NCBI RefSeq assembly: GCF_003074135.1
Contig: NZ_PPDK01000005.1
Span: 1 to 64,000 of the forward strand
Length of the DNA stretch: 64,000 nt
Direction of reading: 5' to 3'
From: Euzebya tangerina
GTDB taxonomy: Bacteria; Actinomycetota; Nitriliruptoria; Euzebyales; Euzebyaceae
Position 1 is the first letter of the stretch; every line of letters starts with the position of its first letter. The position numbers and the translations under genes were made by a program. Below are positions 56,521-64,000 of the stretch, piece by piece. The notes under the pieces are model-generated. The model saw only the letters and a program-made list of their open reading frames with translations. It did not search any database and was not told the DNA's origin.

Positions 56521-58293
56521 CTACGGTCCGGCGGTCGTCGCCGTGGCATCGGTGATGCGCCACTCGCGTGCCGACTGCTGGGCACGCCACATCTCGGCGT
56601 AGCGACCATCAGCCGCGACGAGGTCGGCATGGACACCTCGTTCGGCGACCTCCCCATCCTCCAGCACGATGATCTGGTCGGCTGCCGCGACCGTCGACAG
56701 CCGGTGGGCGATCACGACCACGGTGCGGTCACGAACCAGGGTGTCGACGGCTTGTTGGACCGCCACCTCGCTCTCGGTGTCCAGTGCGGACGTGGGTTCG
56801 TCGAGAACCACGATCGGAGCGTTCTTCAAGATCGCTCGGGCGATGGAGATCCGCTGGCGTTCACCGCCGGAGAGTGCCCCGCCGATCTCGCCGACCGTCG
56901 TGTCGTAGCCCTGCGGCAGCCGTTCGATGAACGAATGGCAGTTCGCCGCTCGTGCCGCCGCTTCGATCTCGGTCCTGGTTGCCTGCGGTCTGGCCAGTCG
57001 GATGTTCTCCGCGATGGTGTCGTCGAAGAGGTAGACGTCCTGGAAGACGACCGAGATGTGCCGCATCAGCTCAGTCGGCTCAAGCGTCCGGATGTCGACA
57101 CCGCCGAGCGTCACGGTGCCAGACTGCGGGTCGGCGAACCTCGTGAGCATCCGTGTCACCGTCGTCTTGCCGCTGCCCGACGAACCGACCAGCGCGGTCA
57201 GGCTGCGGGCTGGGAAGGTGATGGAGAGGTCTCGGAGCACCGGCTCGTCGGTCCCCTCGTAGGCAAACGTCACGTCGTGCAGTGCCATCCCGCTCTCGTT
57301 GGAGGGGCTGATCTCGTCTGCCGCCCCGGCCTGCAGCACGGGGAGTGGCTCGGCAGCCATCAGCTCGGTGATCCGGTCCAATGCGGCTTCCATGAAGTCG
57401 AACATCGTGGCGAGGTTCGCGAACAGCGCGAGCGGCTCCGAGAAGCGCACCGAGACGGCGATGAGGGCCACGACCACGGAGGTCTCGAGGGTTGCGTCGA
57501 GCACGAACGACACCGCCAGCGCGGTCACGGCAACCGTGCCGACCTGGACGATGGTCGACATGCCGATGCTCGGCCACGTCCCCAACTGGAGGCCGTGCGT
57601 CTGCGCCTCCCGAAGGTGCGCGAGGGAGGCCTGCAGGCGGTCGGAGCGCGGACCGACCTGCCGGGTGGCACGCAGGACGGGTAGTCCCTGGGCGTACTCG
57701 ACCAACTGCGATGCGACCTCAGCGTGTGCCCGTGAGGAGATTCGGTTCTCCTTCGCGCCGATGCGCCGCACCAGTCCGTAGACCGGGACGGCCAGGGGGA
57801 AGACCAGCAGCAGCGCGAGCGCAAGACGCCAGTCGACGACGACCATCGCGAGGATCGTGACGGCGGGGGCCACAATGGTGGTGATCACCACGGCGTACAG
57901 GCCACCGGCGATCGACACCACGTCCTGGACACCCGAGGTCAGCACCATGTTGAGGTCGCCGGTCCGCCGCGCCAATAGCGTCTGCAGCGGCATGCGCTGC
58001 AGTTGCGCCCCCAGATCTTCCCGGACCTCGTCGGCGACATCGATGTAGACCTGCCACTCGGCGCGCCCCGATCCGAACCGGAGCGCCGCATCGAGCAGGA
58101 TCAAGGCGCCGATGCCGCCGATCCAGAACCAGACGCTCTCATCGCGGGCGAAGAGCGCGTCGAAGAATCCGAAGAGCCCGGCATACGCCAGCCCCTGGCA
58201 CACTGCGGCCAATGTGGCCAGCACCAGTGCTCGCCGCATCAGGGAGGCGTGTGAGCCGCAGACCTCGATCATGGCCCGGAACGTCGCGATCAT
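56521..58293 (-). CDS. siderophore ABC transporter, half transporter (YbtP/Q, IrtB-like)
   Basis: 590 residues: six-helix membrane domain (1-300) fused to an ATPase with GSSGSGKTTV (Walker A), ALSGGERQRISIARAIL (signature) and IVVLDEPTSALD (Walker B). It is paired by ATGA overlap with the next half transporter. Exporter-fold heterodimers of this kind (IrtAB, YbtPQ) import ferric siderophores. Its C-terminal motif set is canonical; the partner is not. Confidence 0.9.
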   Translation of the reverse strand: MIATFRAMIEVCGSHASLMRRALVLATLAAVCQGLAYAGLFGFFDALFARDESVWFWIGGIGALILLDAALRFGSGRAEWQVYIDVADEVREDLGAQLQRMPLQTLLARRTGDLNMVLTSGVQDVVSIAGGLYAVVITTIVAPAVTILAMVVVDWRLALALLLVFPLAVPVYGLVRRIGAKENRISSRAHAEVASQLVEYAQGLPVLRATRQVGPRSDRLQASLAHLREAQTHGLQLGTWPSIGMSTIVQVGTVAVTALAVSFVLDATLETSVVVALIAVSVRFSEPLALFANLATMFDFMEAALDRITELMAAEPLPVLQAGAADEISPSNESGMALHDVTFAYEGTDEPVLRDLSITFPARSLTALVGSSGSGKTTVTRMLTRFADPQSGTVTLGGVDIRTLEPTELMRHISVVFQDVYLFDDTIAENIRLARPQATRTEIEAAARAANCHSFIERLPQGYDTTVGEIGGALSGGERQRISIARAILKNAPIVVLDEPTSALDTESEVAVQQAVDTLVRDRTVVVIAHRLSTVAAADQIIVLEDGEVAERGVHADLVAADGRYAEMWRAQQSAREWRITDATATTAGP

Positions 58294-60164
58294 CGCTGCC
58301 CCTCCAAGCTGGTTGCTGCGTCAGGGGCCATCGCGCCGCCGGACCGCAACTCCCAGTCCTGTGCACGGCGATAGTGGTCCCACAGCGCGGCGTAGCGGCC
58401 AGCGGCCGCGACCAGCTGGCCGTGGGTCCCGCTCTCCACGACCTCGCCATGGTCGAGCACCACGATCTGGTCGGCATCCCTGATCGTCGAGAGTCGGTGC
58501 GCCACGACGATGAGGGTCCGGCCGACCGCCAGCCGCGCCAACGCCGCATGGATCTTCGCCTCGTTGTCGGGGTCGGCGAAGGCAGTGGCCTCATCCAGCA
58601 CGACGACCGGGCTATCCTGCAGGATCGCCCGTGCGATGGTGATGCGCTGTCGCTGGCCGCCGGAGAGGCTCGCGCCCCGTTCGCCGACGACGGTGTCGTA
58701 GCCGTGCGGCAGGTCGTCGGTGATGAAGTCGTGGGCCTGGGCGGCTCGCGCGGCGGACACCACCTGCTCATGGGTTGCATCCGTGCGCCCCAGGCGGATG
58801 TTGGCCACGACGGTGTCGTGCAGCAGGAACGGCGACTGGAACACGAAGGACACGTGGCCGAGCAGGGTGTCGGCTGACAGCTCACGGACGTCGACGCCGC
58901 CAACGAGTACCGAGCCCTGGTCGACGTCCCAGAAGCGAGGGATCAGCTGGGCGATCGTGGACTTGCCGGCGCCCGACGGTCCGACCAGCGCGGTCACCGT
59001 CCCGGCCGGCATCCAAATGCTGACATCACGAAGGGCATCGGTGTCACGCCCGGCGTAGCGAAACGTGACGTTGCGCAGTTCGACGGATGCGTCGGCGGGT
59101 TCGCGGCTGGCGTCGGCCTGCGGTAGCGCGGGGACGGCGCGCAGCCCACCCAGGCGCTTCACCGCGGCGTCGGCGTTGTTGATCAGCTGTTGCAGCCAGA
59201 TGATGGGGATGACCGCATCCGTGATCGCCGGCGCGATGATCAACACGCCCAGGAAGGTGGCGACGTCGAGGGTGCCGGCATCCACGAACAGCCATCCGGT
59301 GGGCAACAGCACGAGAACGGTAGGCAGGGCCGCGAAGAGGGTCCTGGCGATGTAGCCCCCGGTCTGGCTCTTGGCCGTCCACTCCCGGAGACGCTCGGTC
59401 GAGTCGTGCAGTGCGTCGCGGTACCGGCGGAACGAACCCGTCCCGTCATCGAAGGTCCGAACGACCTGCATCCCCTGGACGTACTCGTTGATGACCGCGT
59501 TGATCCGCTCGTTGGCATCATCAACTTCCCGCCGCGCCACGTCGTAGTCGCGAAACGCGAAGAACAGCCCGATCGCCCCGATTGGCACGATGGCGAGGGC
59601 GATGAGCGCCATCCGCCAGTCCAACACGAACAGCGCTATGACCCCAACCACTGGCGCAGCAAAGGACCGTGCGAAGAGTGGGGTCGAGTCTGCGACGAAC
59701 GCGTGCAGGGCGCGTACGTCATCCAGGACGATCTTCTTCAGCGCTCCCGATCCGGCGGTGACCACGTAGCCGAGGGGCACCCGCGCGAGGTGATCGGTCA
59801 GCTCGGTTCGCAGGATCTGCTCGAGGCGGAACGCGCCAAGGTGAGAGATGTGGAACGCGGCGACGCGTGCCACGAACGCCACGACGACGGCCGCTGCACT
59901 GACGCCGACGAAGGTCCACACGCGTCCCGTGTCGGGGTTGGTGGCGACCAGTTCGGACACGACGGGGAGCAGCGCGAAGAGCGCGACGAACCACGCCACC
60001 ATGCCCAGCGCCGCGAGGGCCATGGCCGTGCGGATCTGACTGTTGACCGGCGCGATGACCTGCCAGAGCCCGAGCTCTTGGATCGACCCGTCGACGGCGC
60101 GGTCGGCCGCTGACCCCGGCGGCTCGGCCTTCATGGTGGGGGGTGGCGCGTGGGTCGTCGACAT
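58290..60164 (-). CDS. siderophore ABC transporter, half transporter (IrtA/YbtQ-like)
   Basis: 624 residues with a membrane domain and ATPase: GPSGAGKSTI, SLSGGQRQRITIARAIL, and VVVLDEATAFADPDN, whose D-loop reads AFAD as in YbtQ/IrtA rather than SALD. Unlike mycobacterial IrtA it has no N-terminal siderophore-interacting domain; that function is in a separate gene at 61941. It overlaps its upstream MFS gene by one base and its partner by 4. Confidence 0.9.
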   Translation of the reverse strand: MSTTHAPPPTMKAEPPGSAADRAVDGSIQELGLWQVIAPVNSQIRTAMALAALGMVAWFVALFALLPVVSELVATNPDTGRVWTFVGVSAAAVVVAFVARVAAFHISHLGAFRLEQILRTELTDHLARVPLGYVVTAGSGALKKIVLDDVRALHAFVADSTPLFARSFAAPVVGVIALFVLDWRMALIALAIVPIGAIGLFFAFRDYDVARREVDDANERINAVINEYVQGMQVVRTFDDGTGSFRRYRDALHDSTERLREWTAKSQTGGYIARTLFAALPTVLVLLPTGWLFVDAGTLDVATFLGVLIIAPAITDAVIPIIWLQQLINNADAAVKRLGGLRAVPALPQADASREPADASVELRNVTFRYAGRDTDALRDVSIWMPAGTVTALVGPSGAGKSTIAQLIPRFWDVDQGSVLVGGVDVRELSADTLLGHVSFVFQSPFLLHDTVVANIRLGRTDATHEQVVSAARAAQAHDFITDDLPHGYDTVVGERGASLSGGQRQRITIARAILQDSPVVVLDEATAFADPDNEAKIHAALARLAVGRTLIVVAHRLSTIRDADQIVVLDHGEVVESGTHGQLVAAAGRYAALWDHYRRAQDWELRSGGAMAPDAATSLEGQR

Positions 60165-61441
60165 CAGCGGCTCCCGCTAGCTGTCGCGTCGGTCAGGACC
60201 AGGTCGCGTTCGCGTTCGAGCATCTGCTGCCGAAGGAGATTCTCGTGACCCCGCAAGTGGCGGGCGTACACCCCGACCCCGACAACCAGGAGCACCGCCG
60301 AGCCGATGACGACCGGTACGTAGCCGACGGCACCGGCGATGCCGAGACCGACGCCACCCGCGATGAAGCTCCAGATCATGCCGATCGAACTCATCAGCGT
60401 GTAGTCGCTGCCGGCGCTGTCGGTTCGCGAGTAGTCCATGTTCACCGTGTAGATCACCGACGTCGTGGCTGAGTATGACGTCAGGTACACGCAGATGGCC
60501 GTGATGATCAGCGCGTCGTTGCGGGAGCCACCGAACATCGGCAGCAGCGCCAACGTCGCCGCCACCTTTATCGCCGAGCCAGCGAGCACGGGCACCAACC
60601 GGCCGTACCGGCTCACGAGTGCCCCACCGACGAAGCCGCCGATCGCGGCCGGCACCGACGCGACCAGGCTGAGGACGACGCCGATGCGCGTGAGCGACCA
60701 GCCGATGTCGACCAACGCGGGCGTCAGCAGGCCGTAGCTGACCGCGACGCCGAGGTAGAGGAGCGGCACGACGACGAGTGCCCAGCGGCCCGCCCCAGGC
60801 TGGTGGAAGACGGTGCGCAGCGACCGGTAGGCGACGCCGAGTGATGCGGGTGTGGCGAGTGGTGGTGTGTCCTGCTCGCGGAAGCGAATGACAACGACCA
60901 GGGCGGTTGCTGTCATCGCAGCCAGCAGCAGCATTGCAGCGGTCCAGCCGAACGGGTCGAAGACCACCACGGTGAGTCCTCCGCCGAGGAGGTTGCCGAC
61001 GTACCCAGCGGCAACCTGGACACCGTTGGCCGTTCCGCGATCCTCCACGGCGATCAGTCGAACGGCCAGAGCATCGGCGGCGATGTCCTGGGTGGCCGAG
61101 AAGAACACGAGCAGCGCCGCCAGCGCCATGAGCGCGCCGAAGTCGTCTGGATCCGGCGACACGCCGAGCATGGTCAACAACGTCAGGACCATCGCGGTCT
61201 GGAGGACCAACAGGCAGGGCCGGTAGTGCCCGGACCGCCTTCCGCCGAAGCGATCGACCACCGGTGACCACAGGAACTTCACAGCCCATACCAGGCCCAG
61301 CCCCTGGATGATGCCGAGGCTCTCCAGCGACGCCCCGTTCTCCCGCAGGATCCCGGTCAGGCCGACGAGCAGGAAGCCGACACCGATGAACTGCGTGATG
61401 TACAGGGCCGACAGCAGTCGGTAGAGAGGGGCGCGTTCCAT
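60164..61441 (-). CDS. MFS siderophore permease (RhtX/FptX/YbtX-like)
   Basis: 425 residues with about 12 membrane helices. LWSPVVDRFGGRRSGHYRPCLL and SATQDIAADALAVR are characteristic of the AmpG-like RhtX/FptX group that imports siderophores such as rhizobactin and pyochelin; YbtX sits next to YbtPQ in yersiniabactin loci. This MFS-ABC-ABC order is the same. A Fur-like box (61460-61475) and a possible half IdeR site (ACCTTACC, 61449-61456) lie at its start. Confidence 0.87.
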   Translation of the reverse strand: MERAPLYRLLSALYITQFIGVGFLLVGLTGILRENGASLESLGIIQGLGLVWAVKFLWSPVVDRFGGRRSGHYRPCLLVLQTAMVLTLLTMLGVSPDPDDFGALMALAALLVFFSATQDIAADALAVRLIAVEDRGTANGVQVAAGYVGNLLGGGLTVVVFDPFGWTAAMLLLAAMTATALVVVIRFREQDTPPLATPASLGVAYRSLRTVFHQPGAGRWALVVVPLLYLGVAVSYGLLTPALVDIGWSLTRIGVVLSLVASVPAAIGGFVGGALVSRYGRLVPVLAGSAIKVAATLALLPMFGGSRNDALIITAICVYLTSYSATTSVIYTVNMDYSRTDSAGSDYTLMSSIGMIWSFIAGGVGLGIAGAVGYVPVVIGSAVLLVVGVGVYARHLRGHENLLRQQMLERERDLVLTDATASGSR

Positions 61442-61459
61442 GGCAAGACCTTACCTGTT

Positions 61460-61475
61460 AATGAGAACGGTTCCT
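61460..61475. promoter_or_regulatory. candidate Fur-family operator at the MFS permease start
   Basis: AATGAGAACGGTTCCT shares AATGA-x-AAC-xx-TT with the box at 56381-56396 (same strand sense as its complement). The match to the Fur consensus is modest, so this is tentative. Confidence 0.3.
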
Positions 61476-61566
61476 ATCCGCATTGCATGATAGTGCGAGT
61501 CCCTCCTGCATCGGTCGCTGGAGTCGCTGCTGTTCTGAACGCATCCACCAGAGCCGGCCTCGATAC

Positions 61567-61818
61567 TCAGTCGGTGTGGCTCGCGATGTAGAGCACGTCG
61601 AACTCCTCACCCAACCCACTCGACCAACCGTCGAACGACGCGGCCGCTTGACGCCGCCGAAGTCCGATCACGTAGCGCGTGCCCGCCAGGTCGACCTCCA
61701 CCCAGGCCTGCCCATCACCAATCGGGCGCGTGTCAATGACCTGCGAGACCTGATCGCGGGATGCACCTCGGGTGCGGCGCAGCCACTCCATCGCGAACGA
61801 ACTTGCATCACCAGACAT
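61567..61818 (-). CDS. small hypothetical protein divergent from the siderophore-interacting protein
   Basis: 83 residues, MSGDASSFAMEWLRRTRGASRDQ..., soluble and with no family I recognise. Its ATG at 61816-61818 lies directly beside the IdeR-like box, which suggests iron-regulated expression. It is short and no neighbour reads with it. Confidence 0.5.
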   Translation of the reverse strand: MSGDASSFAMEWLRRTRGASRDQVSQVIDTRPIGDGQAWVEVDLAGTRYVIGLRRRQAAASFDGWSSGLGEEFDVLYIASHTD

Positions 61819-61837
61819 ACTAGTTAGGTTAACCTTA
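61819..61837. promoter_or_regulatory. IdeR/DtxR-type iron box
   Basis: ACTAGTTAGGTTAACCTTA matches the 19-bp IdeR consensus at 14 of 19 positions and contains the perfect palindrome AGGTTAACCT. It lies between two divergent starts (61818 and 61941), so iron-loaded IdeR would repress both. Confidence 0.65.
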
Positions 61838-61874
61838 CCTCGTGCCGTAGGTCATAGCCGAGGACAGGGCAGCC

Positions 61875-61928
61875 ATGGATGACCTCAGCGCATTCGCGTT
61901 TCGCGCCTGGACCACTCGAGCGAGCTAG
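61875..61928 (+). CDS. possible leader peptide ORF before the siderophore-interacting protein
   Basis: ATG to TAG, 17 codons (MDDLSAFAFRAWTTRAS), preceded by AGGACAGGG and ending 12 nt before the ATG at 61941. It could be a translated uORF that couples or regulates translation, or chance. Confidence 0.3.
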   Translation: MDDLSAFAFRAWTTRAS

Positions 61929-61940
61929 GACCCCCATCAC

Positions 61941-63026
61941 ATGACCGACATCACCATCACCGGCTTCGACGACCGTGCGGCTGGAGAGTTGCAGGAGTTG
62001 ACCCTGCACCTCAACGACGAGCACACCGACACACTCGCTCTGGTCGCCGGTCTGCCGGATCCCTCCGACGGTGCGTCCGTTGTCGCAGTGTCGCCGGACG
62101 TGGTCACCTTCGTCGACACCAACGGCGGTCGCCACAACATCGCCTTCGCCGCAGATGTGTCATCGCTGGAGACCCTCCAAGGGGAGTTCATGCGGCTGCT
62201 CGGCGAAGCGCGGGCTTCTGCGCCGCCCGATCTGGCGCTGACCTCGCTGGAAGAGGAGTTCGCAGCCACGGCTGGTCTGCCGACCCTGCACACCACCGTC
62301 GTCGCAATCGAGGACGTCTCAGCCGGGATGCGTCAACTGACCCTACGGGGAGGGCTTGAGGAGTACGAGCCGGGTTCCCCCGACCAGTTCGTGTTCCTGA
62401 TGACGGGTGGGGCGGACGGCGGAGCCCTGACCGACGAGCAGACCTTCGAGTCCTACGTCGAGGCTGACGCGGAGACCCGTGCCGCTGGCGCGTACTACAC
62501 GGTGCGAGGTGTTAGGACCGATGCCCACGGGCGACCGGCGGAACTCGATCTATGGATCGTGCGCCATGACCACCCCGGCACCGTTGCGGCGTGGGCCGAC
62601 GGCGTCGAGCGAGGCACACCCGTCGCGATCTGGGGGCCCCGCAGCAACTACAAGCCGCCCGAACCAACCACGCAGGTCGCCCTGCTTGGAGACGAGACGG
62701 CCCTACCGGCCATCGGGGCCATCCTCGACGATCTGCCTGCTGACCGGTCGGCCACTGCTGTCGTTGAGGTTGCCGACCCCACCCACGTCGTTCCGCTGCC
62801 GGCAAGCGCGCGCATCGATGTGACCTGGTTCTTCCGCGACGGAGAACCTGCCGGCGCAACCGAGCGCCTGCTCGGGGCTCTCGAACAGATTGACGCTCCC
62901 GCGGATCAGACCAGTTGGTTCGGAGCGGCCGAGGTGCGGGTCGCGGGCGCGCTTCGACGCCACCTTCGACACGACCGCGACCTTCCCCGTGACCGGGTGA
63001 TGGTCACCGGCTACTGGCGTCGCTGA
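61941..63026 (+). CDS. siderophore-interacting FAD/NAD(P)H protein with N-terminal DUF2470 domain
   Basis: 361 residues. The first 90 resemble DUF2470 (LTLHLNDEHTDTLALVAG..., VVAVSPDVVTFVDTNGG), found in heme-handling proteins; then a flavin-binding half (YYTVRGVRTDAHGRPAELDLWIVRH) and the SIP NAD(P)H half (LLGDETALPAIGAIL, GYWRR terminal motif). It reduces Fe3+ from siderophores after import, matching the transporters at 56521-61441. The IdeR box upstream predicts induction under iron limitation. Confidence 0.88.
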   Translation: MTDITITGFDDRAAGELQELTLHLNDEHTDTLALVAGLPDPSDGASVVAVSPDVVTFVDTNGGRHNIAFAADVSSLETLQGEFMRLLGEARASAPPDLALTSLEEEFAATAGLPTLHTTVVAIEDVSAGMRQLTLRGGLEEYEPGSPDQFVFLMTGGADGGALTDEQTFESYVEADAETRAAGAYYTVRGVRTDAHGRPAELDLWIVRHDHPGTVAAWADGVERGTPVAIWGPRSNYKPPEPTTQVALLGDETALPAIGAILDDLPADRSATAVVEVADPTHVVPLPASARIDVTWFFRDGEPAGATERLLGALEQIDAPADQTSWFGAAEVRVAGALRRHLRHDRDLPRDRVMVTGYWRR

Positions 63027-63244
63027 GCCTGCTCTGACTCAGCCGTCAAGGCCGCCCGGAGCACCGGCAGCGCAAGGTGGTCCTTGGGCCTGGCGAGAGC
63101 CTCCTTCGACCGCACAACGTCGGCCAAACGAGCCACCTGGAACCGGCGCCCCTGCAGTTCCAACGTCACCACCTGATCCCCAAGATCCTCGTACCGGCCA
63201 ACGCCTGCAAGTTCGGGAAGAAGACGGCGAACGTCGAGGGTCAC
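63011..63244 (-). pseudogene. remnant of a nucleotidyltransferase (AbiEii-like), C-terminal part only
   Basis: 77 codons from GTG 63242-63244: LDVRRLLPELAGVGRYEDLGDQ... LADVVRSKEALARPKDHLALPVL. This fits only the C-terminal third of MNT/AbiEii-type nucleotidyltransferases, which normally have about 180 residues and an N-terminal GSxxxD catalytic part. The GTG overlaps the stop of the XRE gene (GTGA). The catalytic core is missing, so it is probably inactive, although the remaining peptide could still be made. Confidence 0.55.
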
Positions 63245-63561
63245 GATGAGACGACCTCGACCTCATCGACGAGTCGCACCCATCCCTCCCACGCATCGAT
63301 CCGCTCCTCGACCGTCAAACCCCGGAACCAGCGTGCCAGTGCCAAGTCATGACACTGGTCGTCCATCGTGCGCCGAGGCACCAGTTCAAGTTCATGACCC
63401 AACGCCGTGAGGATTCTCTCCATGGTGTCGAAGCGCGGCACGACCGTCCCTGACTCGTACCGTGCGATCGCCGACTGGGAGGTACCCACCAAAGCCGCCA
63501 CTGCGCGCTGGGAGAGCCCACATCGTTGGCGAGCCGTGCGGAGCAGTTGCGAAGCTGACAT
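63241..63561 (-). CDS. XRE-family helix-turn-helix protein
   Basis: 106 residues with an HTH of the XRE type at about 8-60 (LLRTARQRCGLSQRAVAALVGTSQSAIARYESG). The C-terminal part (ALARWFRGLTVEERIDAWEGWVRL) is typical of HTH partners of nucleotidyltransferases in toxin-antitoxin-like pairs. It is directly upstream of the truncated partner gene, so it may be an orphan antitoxin-like regulator. Confidence 0.8.
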   Translation of the reverse strand: MSASQLLRTARQRCGLSQRAVAALVGTSQSAIARYESGTVVPRFDTMERILTALGHELELVPRRTMDDQCHDLALARWFRGLTVEERIDAWEGWVRLVDEVEVVSS

Positions 63562-63640
63562 GTCGGATCCGTGACCCTGGGCGATGCTCGAAATGGTATC
63601 ACCCTGAGCATGGTGCTCATCAGAGCCTTACTCGCTCTGC

Positions 63641-64000
63641 TCAGGCGGTGCTTGTTGAGGCCAAGGACCTCAACATGCGCTCCAAACTCCACTCGAAGAC
63701 CGAGTCTGGGTCTTCCGGCATGGCCAGAAAGCCGTCCTGCATGGCCGCGAGGCTTGGGTACTCCTCGACATCGAGTGCGGCCATGAACGCCATCGTGTCC
63801 GCCACGCCCTCGGCACCGCCACGCTGCATGAACCGATCGGTCTTGCCGATGGCCGCGGTGAGCCAGGTGAGGAACAGGTTGTAGGCCTGAGCCAACTCGT
63901 CGCCAACGTGCCCCAAGTCATGCAGGCGGGCCGCGATGCCATCGCCAAGAGCCAGGCCATGTGGTCCTGTCGCGCCGGCCTCCATCAAGTACGCCGCCAA
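63641..64000 (-). CDS. TetR-family regulator, C-terminal part (cut by window edge)
   Basis: The last 119 or so codons of an open frame that continues beyond base 64000. AYNLFLTWLTAAIGKTDRFM, EYPSLAAMQDGFLAMPEDPDSVFEWSLERML resemble the ligand-binding C-terminus of TetR/AcrR regulators. The DNA-binding part lies outside the window, so the target is unknown. Confidence 0.7.
   Translation of the reverse strand: MAAYLMEAGATGPHGLALGDGIAARLHDLGHVGDELAQAYNLFLTWLTAAIGKTDRFMQRGGAEGVADTMAFMAALDVEEYPSLAAMQDGFLAMPEDPDSVFEWSLERMLRSLASTSTA

Overview
The window is a high-GC chromosomal segment from an actinobacterium. The str ribosomal operon (rpsL-rpsG-fusA-tuf), GTG/TTG starts with actinobacterial Shine-Dalgarno spacing, a BTAD/SARP-type regulator, cell-wall-binding repeat 2 proteins, a form I CO dehydrogenase and a DtxR/IdeR-like box all fit. 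The mix of wall-binding repeat proteins and CO dehydrogenase recalls Nitriliruptoria (Euzebya-like) genomes; that placement is inference, not proven here.

Layout. 1-3346 (minus strand): str operon, with tuf cut by the window edge. 3680-4906: a stand-alone cytochrome P450. 5212-38566: a large surface-polysaccharide locus. Its plus-strand arm (5212-11013) is a SARP/AAA/TPR regulator translationally chained to a small unknown protein, a family 2 glycosyltransferase and a polysaccharide pyruvyl transferase. Its minus-strand operons are: an Alg14-Alg13-type glycosyltransferase plus polyprenyl-phosphate sugar-1-phosphate transferase (13635-11057); a glycosyltransferase/methyltransferase-like protein, Wzz, O-antigen ligase/polymerase and sulfotransferase (18693-13727); a glycosyltransferase, Wzx flippase, FrhB-like iron-sulfur protein and beta-helix protein (26143-20687); and a nucleotide-sugar operon with cytidylyltransferase, SDR, three tandem C-methyltransferase-type proteins and two glycosyltransferases (38566-31073). 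Two plus-strand genes are interspersed: an asparagine-synthase-like protein and a 1558-residue secreted protein with LamG-like repeats. Together these make a complete Wzx/Wzy-type pathway, probably for an anionic (pyruvylated and/or sulfated) polysaccharide carrying a branched CDP-sugar.

The most interesting signal is a shared promoter element. GTCAA-N5-CGCAAAA, or a close variant with an exact 11-bp TTGAC direct repeat, lies upstream of all four minus-strand polysaccharide operons in the same orientation, and a plus-oriented copy precedes the LamG-like gene. An 11-bp repeat overlapping a TTGAC -35 is the classic SARP architecture, which points to the regulator at 5212 as the likely controller.

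38691-50087: a thioredoxin-like [2Fe-2S] ferredoxin, an Asp-rich wall-binding protein, then a two-gene unit of very large proteins of unknown function (1067 residues with a Tat-type signal; 1851 residues ending in three wall-binding repeats but without a visible signal peptide), and a membrane diguanylate cyclase. 50139-54984: coxM-coxS-coxL and an XdhC-YHS fusion, a form I CO dehydrogenase set. 55174-63026: metal/siderophore uptake: a flavoprotein, two half ABC transporters, an RhtX/FptX/YbtX-type MFS permease and a siderophore-interacting flavoprotein behind an IdeR-like box. 63011-64000: an XRE regulator with a remnant of a nucleotidyltransferase partner, and the C-terminal part of a TetR regulator running off the window.
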